Part shown: positions 22,110 to 30,872 of the stretch, in pieces
Position numbering within the stretch: position 1 is the stretch's first letter
Layout: the number at the start of each line of letters is the position of its first letter
Assembly (NCBI GenBank): GCA_023411035.1
Contig: JAEYPE010000049.1
Coordinates: forward strand, 1-46,343
Direction of reading: 5' to 3'
From: Pseudomonadota bacterium
Lineage (GTDB): Bacteria > Pseudomonadota > Alphaproteobacteria > Azospirillales > Azospirillaceae
Length of the DNA stretch: 46,343 nucleotides
Position numbers and translations under genes: made by a program
Notes under the pieces: generated by a model
Seen by the model: the letters and a program-made list of their open reading frames with translations, nothing else
Told to the model about the DNA's origin: nothing
Databases searched by the model: none

Positions 22110-22349
22110 TCAGACCGTGATGTTGAGGTTCTGTCCGCGGGTCGGGGTGGTGTTGCCGCCGGACGCCTGAACCTGCTGGTTCTGCTGCGCCTGCTGGTCC
22201 TGAGCCTGGACCTGCTGGCGGCGATCCTCCTCAGCCTTCTGGGCCTGCTGGTTCGGATCGGTTCCCCGTGTCTGCTGCAGAGCCGTCGGCCCGCTGCTCA
22301 ACGGTGTCGTGTAAGGCTGCTGATAGCCTCCTATGCCGCTCACGCCCAT
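22110..22349 (-). CDS. Gln-rich small protein (79 aa), unknown
   Basis: The protein begins MGVSGIGGYQQPYTTPLSSG, and its second half is a Gln/Ala/Asp-rich helix (QAQKAEEDRRQQVQAQDQQA) ending in GQNLNITV. It has no family match, signal peptide or membrane segment. The start at 22349 has GAGGAGTGCG upstream on this strand. It is oriented like, and lies shortly upstream of, the FlaG-like gene, so they may be co-transcribed. Disordered Gln-rich composition suggests a structural or secreted protein, without proof. Confidence 0.5.
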   Translation of the reverse strand: MGVSGIGGYQQPYTTPLSSGPTALQQTRGTDPNQQAQKAEEDRRQQVQAQDQQAQQNQQVQASGGNTTPTRGQNLNITV

Positions 22350-22521
22350 GACACGCACTCCTCGCTGTCCGCACTCCCACCCAAATAGAGTAGGCAAAAA
22401 TTTCCTCGCATTCAAGTGGGACTCGCGGCCTACCCCTCGCAAGAGACGCGCAAGCCGCCGCACCCCTCGCCTTGGGCGGGGACTCGCGCCCGGACACCCT
22501 TTGCTTGGGGGGCTTGGCGGG

Positions 22522-22956
22522 TCAGGCCGGCTCCGGCTCCACGAAGGCGCCCTCGCGGATCGCGAAGTCGAAGCGCCCACCGTCCAGCGCCGTCACATCG
22601 TAGGTCAGCGCCCGGTCGACGCTGTTGTCCGCGTTGAACGTGAGCACCCGCGGCTGAAGGGCCGCCAGTTCCGTCGGCTGGCAGTACCAGGAGGCGGCGA
22701 TGATGACCTCGTCTCCCGGCTGACAGCTCCGCACCGCCGAGCCGTTCAGCACGCGGCAGCGCGACCCGCGCTCACCATAAATCACATAGGCACTGATCCG
22801 CGCGCCGGAATTCTTGTTCCAGATTTCCACAAATTACAACGGGTAAATTCCGACCGCCTCGCAATGCTCCGGATCGAGCGTGATAGATCACTGATAGTTC
22901 AGATTCGCATTGGTGACGCGCAGGCAGTGCAGTTTCGCTCGGACAACCTTGATCAT
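22522..22956 (-). pseudogene. panD: panD (aspartate 1-decarboxylase) with two in-frame stop codons
   Basis: From ATG 22956 (after GGAGAGG) the frame reads MIKVVRAKLHCLRVTNANL, NYQ, then TGA at 22890-22888, SITLDPEHCEAVGIYPL, TAA at 22836-22834, and FVEIWNKNSGARISAYVI to the end at 22522. Apart from the two stops it matches PanD throughout (GERGS, LNGSAVRS, QPGDEVII, QPRVLTFNADN). PanD makes beta-alanine for pantothenate and matures by self-cleavage of Gly-Ser, which creates a pyruvoyl group on Ser. The first stop replaces exactly that Gly codon and the second a Glu codon; each fits a single G-to-T change (GGA to TGA, GAA to TAA). It is dead as written unless these are sequencing errors. Confidence 0.85.
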
Positions 22957-23252
22957 GTTCCCTCTCCGGTCAGTGGGTGCGGTCCCGACGACGACCGGGA
23001 TGTTTGCACCCGCAATTGCGAAAACAGCAAGCCTTCCATCGCCCGCGATATGACCGGAGTCATATTTCCACCTTGGACCAGGGCTTTTGCCTTTGGTGAT
23101 ATTTCCATCCCACGTTCGATGCGGCATGTTCTCCGCCGGTTCCAAGCCCCCGGCGCCAACCGATAACTGGATCAGGGTCAGGGTCCGGCTGCGCTTCCAA
23201 AGGCCCGGAAACCGCCCGGTTCAGGACTGGCACAGGGAGGTGTGCGCCCGCG
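22957..23252. other. Intergenic region between panD remnant and chemosensory operon
   Basis: These 296 bases are divergent between panD and cheW. I see no gene. The region must carry the promoter of the chemosensory operon, but no sigma-70, sigma-28 or sigma-54 motif stands out by eye. Confidence 0.4.
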
Positions 23253-23783
23253 ATGGCTGTAACGGCATCCGCGACACGGTACGTGGTTTTTTCGGTATCC
23301 GGCAGGATTCTGGCTCTGCCGGCGGAGTCCGTGCGCCGGTTCCTTCCGCTGCCCCGTCTGGACCGCCCGCCCGCGGCACCCGCGGTGATCGCTGGGCTGT
23401 TCCGCTACCAGGGACGCGCCGTTCCGGTCCTGCGGCTGGATTTGCTGTTCGGATTCGAGGCTGGGCCACCGGAACTGTACGCGCCGCTGTTCCTGACCGG
23501 CTGGAGCGGGCGCCCGCTGGCGCTTCTCGCCGACCGGGTGTTCAACATCGTCCCCGTCCCCGACGAGGATCGGACGGAGGCCGACTCCGGTATGACCTTC
23601 AACGGCTGCGCCGCCGGGACCATTCCCTACGGCAAAGGCACCGCCACGGTGATCGAGCCCGCCCGCCTGCTGACCGCGGCGGAGGGCCGGCTGCTCGCCG
23701 CCTTCCAGGCCATGGCCGACGAACGGCTCGCCCGGCTTGGCGCTTCCGGGCAGGCTGAGGAAGCCGGGGGGACGGCCCGGTGA
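23253..23783 (+). CDS. cheW: CheW adaptor (first of two)
   Basis: This 176-aa CheW-domain protein opens MAVTASATRYVVFSVSGRIL and has the typical beta-barrel motifs LPAESVRRFLPLPRL, VIAGLFRYQGRAVPVLRLDL and PLALLADRVFNIVPVP. CheW couples the receptor to the kinase CheA. It corresponds in position to WspB-type adaptors in the Wsp layout. It is the first gene of the operon and overlaps cheR by four bases (GTGA). Confidence 0.88.
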   Translation: MAVTASATRYVVFSVSGRILALPAESVRRFLPLPRLDRPPAAPAVIAGLFRYQGRAVPVLRLDLLFGFEAGPPELYAPLFLTGWSGRPLALLADRVFNIVPVPDEDRTEADSGMTFNGCAAGTIPYGKGTATVIEPARLLTAAEGRLLAAFQAMADERLARLGASGQAEEAGGTAR

Positions 23784-25201
23784 ACCGCATCGACGCCATC
23801 CTGCGCGATCCCGTCTTTCCCCGGATCAAGGCCGCGGTCATCGGGGCGACCGGCCTCGCCTATTACACCGACAAGGACTCCGCCCTGGCGGAGCGCATCA
23901 ACCGCCGCCTCTCGGACAAGCCGGTGCCGGGCAAGCTGGAGTCGGACAGGCCGGCCATCGGCCTTGCCGGCTATCTGGCGCAACTCACCGCCGAAGGGCC
24001 GGGCGGGGCGGAGTATCAGGCCCTCATCAACGAATTGACGGTCGGCGAGACCTTCTTCTTCCGCTACGCCGAGCAGTTCGAGGCGTTGTGCGCCGTCGCC
24101 ATTCCGGAATGCCTGCGCCGCAACCGTGAAAGCCGTCTGCTGCGGATATGGAGCGCCGGCTGCTCCATCGGGCCGGAAGCCTACACGCTGGAAATCCTTC
24201 TGAAGCGCCATTTCGCCGACCAACTGCGCGATTGGCAGGTCAGCATCGTCGGCACCGATCTGAACGCCAACTACATCGAAACGGCGCGGCGCGGCGTCTA
24301 CGGGAACTGGGCGGTGCGCGGGCTGGACCCCATGGTGCTGGCGGAATGCTTCGACCGGCAGGGGGACCTGTGGGCGGTGAAGCCGCGCTTCCGCGAGTGG
24401 ACCAGCTTTTCCGTCTTCAACCTCGTGGACGGGACGCTGCCCAATTACCCGCGCGGGCTGGGCGCCCTGGACGTCGTGCTGTGCCGCAACGTCATGATCT
24501 ATTTCGACGAACCGACCCGTACACGCCTGCTCGACAACCTGTTCGAAACGCTGGTGCCGAACGGCTGGCTGGTGGTCGGCCATGCGGAGACGGGGCAGCA
24601 GGTCAACAGCCTGTTCACCCCCGTCCCGGTGCCGGGCGCCACCCTCTACCGCAAGCCGCGTCCCGGCGCCCCTGCGGCGGCCCTGCCGGTGGCGCCGCCG
24701 CCCGCCCTCACGCCGCCCGCCGCGGAGCCGAAGCCCGCGAAGAAGCGCAGCACGGCGACGGGCTCCGCCGCGCGCCTGCGCGCCACTGCGGCGAAGCCTC
24801 TGCCCACCCCCCTAGCGCCGGACAGCCCCGCCGTGGCGGGTTCCGCAGACGACCGGGCGTCGGCGCTGGACGCCTGCATCGCCCTGGCGGAGCGCAACCG
24901 CCTGGACCCCGTGATCCATTTCCGGCTGGGCCTGCTGGAGGAGGAACTGGGCATCGGCGACCCGATCGCCGCCTTCAAGCGGGCGCTGTATCTGGATTCG
25001 GACTTCGCGCTGGCCGACTACCATCTGGCGCTGGCCTATTGGCGGCGCGGCAAGCTGGCCCCGGCGCAGCGCCATTTCCGCAACGCGCGCGCCGCCGTCG
25101 CCGACCATGACGCGACGGAGCTGGTGGCCGAAGGCGGCGGCCTGACCGTGGCCGAACTGCGCAGCATGATCGACCTCTGGTTCTCGGGTGAGGAGCCATG
25201 A
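23780..25201 (+). CDS. cheR: CheR receptor methyltransferase with TPR-containing C-terminus
   Basis: GTG start at 23780. Residues 1-75 are the CheR N-terminal helical domain. The methyltransferase follows with VGETFFFRYAEQFEALCAV (the TFF motif), LLRIWSAGCSIGPEAYTLEI (SAM binding), DLNANYIETARRGVYG and VLCRNVMIYFDE. After a Pro/Ala-rich linker (about 300-350) comes a C-terminal helical repeat (DPVIHFRLGLLEEELG, AFKRALYLDSDFALADYHLA), that is TPRs, as in WspC-type CheR proteins. It methylates the MCP encoded three genes on. Both ends overlap neighbours by four bases. Confidence 0.9.
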   Translation: MNRIDAILRDPVFPRIKAAVIGATGLAYYTDKDSALAERINRRLSDKPVPGKLESDRPAIGLAGYLAQLTAEGPGGAEYQALINELTVGETFFFRYAEQFEALCAVAIPECLRRNRESRLLRIWSAGCSIGPEAYTLEILLKRHFADQLRDWQVSIVGTDLNANYIETARRGVYGNWAVRGLDPMVLAECFDRQGDLWAVKPRFREWTSFSVFNLVDGTLPNYPRGLGALDVVLCRNVMIYFDEPTRTRLLDNLFETLVPNGWLVVGHAETGQQVNSLFTPVPVPGATLYRKPRPGAPAAALPVAPPPALTPPAAEPKPAKKRSTATGSAARLRATAAKPLPTPLAPDSPAVAGSADDRASALDACIALAERNRLDPVIHFRLGLLEEELGIGDPIAAFKRALYLDSDFALADYHLALAYWRRGKLAPAQRHFRNARAAVADHDATELVAEGGGLTVAELRSMIDLWFSGEEP

Positions 25202-25812
25202 TGGAAGACCCTCGAACCGAAGGATCGGAAGGCATCGACTGGACCGCCGTCCGCGAACGGCTCGCCCGCCAGGGCCGGGAGGCGGAGGCCGCCGCGGCGC
25301 CGGGCGGCGCCTGGGCCGACGCCCTTCTGCGCCGCCGCGCCGAGGATCTGGCGCGCGTCCCCTCCCCCGAGGAGGCCGACGCGGCGGCGGCGGCGGAGGC
25401 GCCCGTGTCCCTGCTGGTCGGGCGCGGGGCGGACGGGCTTTACGGCCTGGACCTTCGTCACCTCTCCCGCATCGTGCCGCTGCCGCGGGTGGCGCGGGTG
25501 CCCCATTCCCAGCCGGAGCTTCTGGGGCTGATCGCCATCGATGGGCGGGTGATGCGCCTGTTCGACGTGGACCGGCTGTGCGGACGGAACGCGGTTCCCG
25601 CGGGTGGCGGATTCGCCGCCGTGCTGCGCGGCGGGGAACGGCCCGTGGCGCTGCGCCTGCGCACCGTTGACACGGTGATGGAGCTGGAGGGGACCGGCCC
25701 GAAGGCCCCGCCGGAAGCCGGTCTCTTCGTCACCGCCATCACCCGAGGCCGCGTTGCCGTGCTGGACGTGCCGGCGATCCTGGAGACGCTGAGGAGCAAG
25801 AAAAAAGAATGA
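25198..25812 (+). CDS. cheW: CheW adaptor (second of two)
   Basis: The 204-aa protein has a variable N-terminal 70 residues (acidic, Ala-rich) and then a CheW domain: SLLVGRGADGLYGLDLRHLS, RIVPLPRVARVPHSQPELLG, LIAIDGRVMRLFDVDRL and LRLRTVDTVMELEG. Having two CheW proteins per cluster is typical of Wsp-like and ACF systems. The ATG at 25198 overlaps the cheR stop, and the gene overlaps the MCP gene by four bases. Confidence 0.85.
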   Translation: MMEDPRTEGSEGIDWTAVRERLARQGREAEAAAAPGGAWADALLRRRAEDLARVPSPEEADAAAAAEAPVSLLVGRGADGLYGLDLRHLSRIVPLPRVARVPHSQPELLGLIAIDGRVMRLFDVDRLCGRNAVPAGGGFAAVLRGGERPVALRLRTVDTVMELEGTGPKAPPEAGLFVTAITRGRVAVLDVPAILETLRSKKKE

Positions 25813-27485
25813 AACTGAAGGTCAAGCACAAGCTGATGCTCAGCTTCGGGGTCGTCTGCCTGCTGACCGCGCTGCTGGCGGCGTACCAGATGATGCGCTT
25901 CGCGGACAGCCTGAGGGTCATGATGGGCATCGCCACCTACGACATCCAGGTGTCGGAGGCGGTGCGCGAGATCGAGGTCACCGAAAGCAACCTGCGCAGC
26001 TTCCGCGAGGCGGCAACCCACGCCGCGGCGCTGGCCCAGCTCCGGGGCGGCGTGCCGGACATCACGGAATTGCGCCAGCGCTACCGAGACGGCTCGGCGG
26101 CGATGTTCGAGCAGATCGACACGCTGAGGAAGATCGCCGCCGATCGGGCCGAAGGCGGCACAACCGAGGACCGCCGCCGCATCTGGGGCGAACTGGCGGT
26201 CCAGATCAACAGCTTCAGCCAGTCTTCGCACCGCATGCTGGACGAAGCCAACCTGCTGCTGGAGCGGGTGGCGACCGGGACCGAGCCGGAAGCGCTGGCG
26301 CGGCTGACGCAGGTGGAGAAGATGCGGCTGATCATGGCGAACCAGCTTACCGAGCTGCACAAAACCATCAGCCGCCTGTCGGAGACCGGGCGCCAGAACA
26401 TCCGCTCCCTCTACGACGACGCGGTGCGCTCCTCGATCCTGGCGCTGGTGATCGTGGTGGCGCTGGCCGTCGCCATCGCCATCCTGATCGGCAGCTCGAT
26501 CACGCGGCGGCTCGGCACCGCCATCGGCTACGTCACCCAGGTGGGCAATGGCGACCTGACCAGGACGGTGGCCGTGCCCGGCGACGACGAGCTGGCCGAG
26601 CTCGGCACCCATCTGAACGAAATGACCGGCAACCTGCGCAGCATGGCGAGGACCACCCGCGCGACGGCGGAGAGCATGCACGCCGCCACCGCGCAGATCC
26701 GCGCCTCCACCCAGCAGCAGGCGGCCAGCGTCGCCGAGCAGCTCGCCGCCGTGGAGGAGACGACCGCGACGCTCAGCGAGATCACCGAATCCGGCGCCCA
26801 GATCAACCGCCGCGCCCAGGACGTGGCGCGGAACGCCCAGGTCGCCGCATCCAATTCCGAAACCGGCCTGAAGGCGGTGGAGGACACCAACCAGGCCATG
26901 GACGCCATCCGCGAGCAGGCGGAAGCGGTCGCCGAGAACATCGTCATCCTGTCGGAGCGCACCCAGGCCATCGGCGAGATCATCCTGACCGTCAACGACA
27001 TCGCCGAGCGCTGCCACCTGCTGGCCCTGAACGCCGCCATCGAGGCCGCCGCCGCCGGAGAGCACGGACGGACCTTCGCCGTGGTGGCCAGCGAGATCAA
27101 GAGCCTCGCCGACCAGTCGAAGGAGGCCACTGCCCAGGTCCGTTCCAACCTCAGCGAGATCCAGCACGGCATCAACGCCTCGGTCCTGCTGACGGAGGAG
27201 GCGGTGAAGCGCGTCGGCGCCGGCAAGCGCCAGACCGACGCCACCCAGTCCACCATCCGCGACCTTGCCGAGAGCGTCCAGGAAAGCGTTCTCGCCTTCC
27301 AGCAGATCGTCGCCGGCACCAACCAGCAGCAGATCGGGCTGGAGCAGGTGATCCAGGCGCTTCAGAACATCCGCGAGGCGAGCAGCCAGACCGCCGCCGG
27401 CACCCGCCAGCTCGAAGGGGCCGCCGCCAACCTCAACAATCTCGGCCAGGGTCTGGTCGAGGCCGTCCGGAACTACCGCGTGTGA
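25809..27485 (+). CDS. Methyl-accepting chemotaxis protein
   Basis: The 558-aa receptor has TM1 at about residues 10-27 (LSFGVVCLLTALLAAYQ) and a periplasmic helical domain (about 28-210) without a recognised ligand fold. TM2 follows (about 212-233, SILALVIVVALAVAIAILIG), then HAMP and a long cytoplasmic signalling domain. The hairpin tip reads NDIAERCHLLALNAAIEAAA then GEHGRTFAVVASEIKSLAD. There is no C-terminal pentapeptide for CheR tethering, which fits a TPR-bearing CheR. The tip has ERCHLLALNA instead of the usual (Q)TNLLALNA, a Cys-His variation that could matter. It probably feeds the CheA encoded downstream. Confidence 0.92.
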   Translation: MKLKVKHKLMLSFGVVCLLTALLAAYQMMRFADSLRVMMGIATYDIQVSEAVREIEVTESNLRSFREAATHAAALAQLRGGVPDITELRQRYRDGSAAMFEQIDTLRKIAADRAEGGTTEDRRRIWGELAVQINSFSQSSHRMLDEANLLLERVATGTEPEALARLTQVEKMRLIMANQLTELHKTISRLSETGRQNIRSLYDDAVRSSILALVIVVALAVAIAILIGSSITRRLGTAIGYVTQVGNGDLTRTVAVPGDDELAELGTHLNEMTGNLRSMARTTRATAESMHAATAQIRASTQQQAASVAEQLAAVEETTATLSEITESGAQINRRAQDVARNAQVAASNSETGLKAVEDTNQAMDAIREQAEAVAENIVILSERTQAIGEIILTVNDIAERCHLLALNAAIEAAAAGEHGRTFAVVASEIKSLADQSKEATAQVRSNLSEIQHGINASVLLTEEAVKRVGAGKRQTDATQSTIRDLAESVQESVLAFQQIVAGTNQQQIGLEQVIQALQNIREASSQTAAGTRQLEGAAANLNNLGQGLVEAVRNYRV

Positions 27486-27537
27486 CCATGGCGACGGCAA
27501 GCGGCGGGCATGGCGGGCAGGCGGGCGGGCGGGCGTC

Positions 27538-29769
27538 ATGAACGACATCCGCACGCGCCTGCTCGCCGCCTTCGACCTGGAGCACAAGGAGCATCTCGCC
27601 GCCATCCGCGAGTCCCTGCGCGCGATGGAGCGGGACCCGGCGCACCATCCCGATCTTGTGGACATCCACCGCCGCGCCCACAGCCTGAAGGGCGCCGCCC
27701 GCGCCGTCGATCTGCCGGAGGTCGAGCGGCTGTCCCACTGGCTGGAGGCCGCCTTCCTCGCCATCCAGCGCGGCGCGGTGCCCTTCGACGCGGCGGCGCG
27801 CGACGTGATGCGCCGCGCGCTGGACGCCATCGAGGATGTGGTGGCCTGGGCGACCCGCGGCGGCAGCGCGGTGGACATCGCGGAGGTGCTGGCCGACCTG
27901 ACCCGCATGGGCGGCGAGGGTGGCGGACCGGAGCCGGTCCAGCGCCGCCCGTCCCCCATGGCCGCCGCCGCCCTGGATGCCGCCGCCCCGCCAAGCCCGG
28001 CCCGGCCTGCCGGCGCCGCCGAAAGCGAGGCGCTGGTCCGCATCCGCAGCACCGGGCTGGAGCGGCTGTTCACCACCGCCGCCGGCCTTCTGCCGGAGAT
28101 CGAGAACCAGGCCGCCCTGGTCGCCGAACTGCGGGAGCTGCGCGCCGAATGGCGCGCGCTGGAGCGCAACTGGAACGCCATGCGCCCCCGCCTGCTCCAC
28201 GGCTCCCACGGCCCCGCCGGGACCGGAATCGGGGACGAGGCGGTGATGCGCCTGGTCTCCTTCGAGCGGCGCTTCCGCACTCTGGGCGCCTCGCTGGACG
28301 CGGTGCACCGCGCCCACGACCGGCATCTCTGGTCGCTGCGCCGCTGGGGCAGCGGCTTCCAGGACGAGGTGCGGCAGCTCCGCATGCTTCCGGCGGAATC
28401 TCAATTCGGCAACCTCGGCCGCATGATCCGCGACATCAGCCGCGCCCAGGGCAAGGAGGTGGAGGCGGACATCCGCGGGCTGGACATCCAGGCCGACCGG
28501 GCGGTCCTGCAACGGCTGAAGGACCCTGTGCTGCACATCGCCCGCAACGCGGTCAGCCACGGGGTGGAAACCCCGCAGGAGCGGGTGGCGGCGGGCAAGC
28601 GCGCGGCGGCGACCGTGCGGTTCGAAGCCTCGGTGGTGGGGCGCCGCCTCGTCCTGCGGATGGAGGACGACGGGCGCGGCCCGAACCGGGAGGCCATCGC
28701 CCTGCTCGCCGTGGAACGCGGCCTGCTGACCCCGGAGGAAGCGGAATCGGCGCCGCCGGAACGGCTGCTGGAGCTGATCTTCGAGCCCGGCTTCTCCACC
28801 GCCCCCACCCCGGACGAATATGCCGGGCGCGGCATGGGCCTCGCCATCGTGCGGCGGGAGGTCACCCGGCTCCAGGGCTCGGTGACGCTGGCCGCGCGCG
28901 AGGGCGGCGGCACGGTGGTGACGGTGGAGGTGCCGCTCAGCCTGCTCAGCCAGCGGCTGGTCTTCGTGGCGGTGCAGGACGACATCCTGGCGCTTCCCAG
29001 CAACGACGTGGCGCGCGTGCTGCGCGTTCCGGCGGACACTCTGTTCACCGACCTCGCCGCCCCGACCATCCGGCTGGAGGACGGGGACGTTCCGGTGACG
29101 CCGCTGGCCGCACTGCTCGGCTATGACGGGGCGATGCCGCCCGGCAACGGGGCGCCGCTGGCGCTCGTCGTCCTGCGCACCGCCGGACGGCGGATCGCGC
29201 TGGTGGTGGACGGTCTGCTGACCACCCGCGATTCCGTGGTCACCCCGGCGGAGGAGGTGGGAATCGACGCCACCCGCTTCCTCGGCACCGTGCTGATGGA
29301 CGACGGATCGCCGGCCCTGGTGCTGAACCCCGCCGCCCTGCCGCCCCGCCCCGGCATGGCCCTGCCGCCGCTGGTCCGCCCGCCGGACGAGGCGGCCCGG
29401 CGGCGCCCGCACATTCTGGTCGTGGACGATTCCATCACCACCCGGACCCTGGAAAAGACCATCCTCGAAGCCCATGGTTACCGGGTCACGCTGTGCGTGG
29501 ATGGGCGCGAGGCGGTCGAAACGCTCGGCACGCTGGAGGATGTGGAGCTGATCATCAGCGACGTGGAGATGCCGAGGATGGACGGGTTCGCCCTGCTCCA
29601 GGCCGTCAAGGGCAACCCCGCGACCTCCGACCTGCCGGTGATCCTGGTCACCTCGCGCGCCAGCGACGAGGACCGTGAGCGTGGCCTCGACCTCGGTGCC
29701 GACGCCTACATCGTCAAGACCCGTTTCGACCAGAACGAGCTTCTGGCCGGCATCCGGCGGCTGCTATGA
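27538..29769 (+). CDS. cheA: Hybrid CheA histidine kinase with C-terminal receiver
   Basis: This 743-aa CheA has an N-terminal Hpt domain with phospho-His48 in IHRRAHSLKGAARAV. The dimerisation and ATPase regions follow, with HIARNAVSHGVETPQER (N box, about 340), RMEDDGRGPNREAI (G1) and AGRGMGLAIVRREV (G2). A CheW-like regulatory domain comes next (RLVFVAVQDDILALPSND onward), then a C-terminal receiver (ILVVDDSITTRTLEKTIL, ELIISDVEMPRMDGFALL). CheA-receiver fusions of this order are known as WspE/ACF types. It starts 52 bases after the MCP stop and overlaps cheB by four bases. Confidence 0.92.
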   Translation: MNDIRTRLLAAFDLEHKEHLAAIRESLRAMERDPAHHPDLVDIHRRAHSLKGAARAVDLPEVERLSHWLEAAFLAIQRGAVPFDAAARDVMRRALDAIEDVVAWATRGGSAVDIAEVLADLTRMGGEGGGPEPVQRRPSPMAAAALDAAAPPSPARPAGAAESEALVRIRSTGLERLFTTAAGLLPEIENQAALVAELRELRAEWRALERNWNAMRPRLLHGSHGPAGTGIGDEAVMRLVSFERRFRTLGASLDAVHRAHDRHLWSLRRWGSGFQDEVRQLRMLPAESQFGNLGRMIRDISRAQGKEVEADIRGLDIQADRAVLQRLKDPVLHIARNAVSHGVETPQERVAAGKRAAATVRFEASVVGRRLVLRMEDDGRGPNREAIALLAVERGLLTPEEAESAPPERLLELIFEPGFSTAPTPDEYAGRGMGLAIVRREVTRLQGSVTLAAREGGGTVVTVEVPLSLLSQRLVFVAVQDDILALPSNDVARVLRVPADTLFTDLAAPTIRLEDGDVPVTPLAALLGYDGAMPPGNGAPLALVVLRTAGRRIALVVDGLLTTRDSVVTPAEEVGIDATRFLGTVLMDDGSPALVLNPAALPPRPGMALPPLVRPPDEAARRRPHILVVDDSITTRTLEKTILEAHGYRVTLCVDGREAVETLGTLEDVELIISDVEMPRMDGFALLQAVKGNPATSDLPVILVTSRASDEDRERGLDLGADAYIVKTRFDQNELLAGIRRLL

Positions 29770-30872
29770 CCGGCCACCGCAGAATCCGCGTCCTGGTGGT
29801 GGAGGACTCGCCGGTCGTCCAGCAATTGCTCGCCCACGTCATCGGCGAGGACCCGCGGCTGGAACTGGCCGGCATCGCGGCGTCGGGCGAACAGGCGCTG
29901 CGCATGGTCGAATCCCTGAAGCCGGACGTGGTGTCCCTGGACATCCGGCTGCCGGGGATCGACGGCTTCGCCGTGACCACGCGGCTGATGCGCGAGCATC
30001 CCGTGCCCATCGTCGTCGTCGCCTCCGACCTGCGCGATCTGGACATCCCCATGCGGGCGCTCCAGGCCGGGGCGCTGGCGGTGGTGGAAAAACCCGGCAG
30101 CATGGCCCGCGCCGATTACCAGACGGTCGCACGGCATCTCTGCACCCAGCTCATCATCATGAGCCAGGTGAAGGTGATCCGGCAGCGCGGGCGCCCGCGG
30201 AACGGAACCTGTGACGACGACAACGGCGGCAACGGCAAGGCCGCCGCCGCGCCGCCGCCCCTGCCGCCGCCCCTGCCGCCGTCCGGAGCGGCGAAACGGC
30301 GGTTCCGCGCGCTGGGGATCACCGCCTCGACGGGCGGGCCGGCGGCGCTGGTGAAGCTGCTGCGCGGGCTGCCCACCGATTTTCCCCTGCCCGTCTTCGT
30401 GGTGCAGCACATCGGCGCGCCCTTCGTCGCGGGATTCGCCTCGTGGCTGGGGTCGGTCACGCCGCTGCCGGTGGCGCTGGCCTCCGACGCGCCGCACCGG
30501 CCCGGCCATGTCTATGTCGCCCCCGGCGAGCTTCATCTGACCGCCGCCCCCGGCGGGATGCGGCTGGTTCCCGGCGATCCGGTCTGCGGCCAGCGCCCGT
30601 CCGGCGACGTGCTGTTCTCCTCCCTGGCGACGGCCTTCGGCCCCGGCGCCATCGGCGTCCTGCTGACCGGCATGGGGGAGGACGGGGCCCGCGGCCTGCT
30701 CGATATGCACCGGGCGGGCGCCTACACCATCGCGGAGCATGCCTCCACCACGGTCATCCACAGCATGCCCGGGACCGCGGTCCGGCTGGGAGGCGTTGCC
30801 GAGGAGCTGCCCATCGACAAGGTGGCGGCCCGTTTGCTGGAACTGGTTTCGACGGGAGTGGAGCGCTCATGA
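29766..30872 (+). CDS. cheB: CheB methylesterase response regulator
   Basis: CheB (368 aa) has a receiver domain (VLVVEDSPVVQQLLAHVIGE, with the phospho-accepting Asp59 in SLDIRLPGIDG), then a Pro-rich linker, then the methylesterase domain. The catalytic triad is visible: Ser in GITASTGGPAALVK, His in VFVVQHIGAPF and Asp in VLLTGMGEDGARGL. It demethylates the MCP, opposing CheR. The Pro-rich linker (PPLPPPLPP) is longer than usual. It overlaps both neighbours by four bases. Confidence 0.92.
   Translation: MTGHRRIRVLVVEDSPVVQQLLAHVIGEDPRLELAGIAASGEQALRMVESLKPDVVSLDIRLPGIDGFAVTTRLMREHPVPIVVVASDLRDLDIPMRALQAGALAVVEKPGSMARADYQTVARHLCTQLIIMSQVKVIRQRGRPRNGTCDDDNGGNGKAAAAPPPLPPPLPPSGAAKRRFRALGITASTGGPAALVKLLRGLPTDFPLPVFVVQHIGAPFVAGFASWLGSVTPLPVALASDAPHRPGHVYVAPGELHLTAAPGGMRLVPGDPVCGQRPSGDVLFSSLATAFGPGAIGVLLTGMGEDGARGLLDMHRAGAYTIAEHASTTVIHSMPGTAVRLGGVAEELPIDKVAARLLELVSTGVERS

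Noticed and set aside
23070..23252. Flagellar sigma-28 promoter before the che operon
   Set aside because: No TAAA-N15-GCCGATAA-like pattern can be seen.
25458..28385. Long minus-strand frames over the mcp and cheA genes
   Set aside because: They are antisense to well-supported chemosensory genes and show low-complexity composition.
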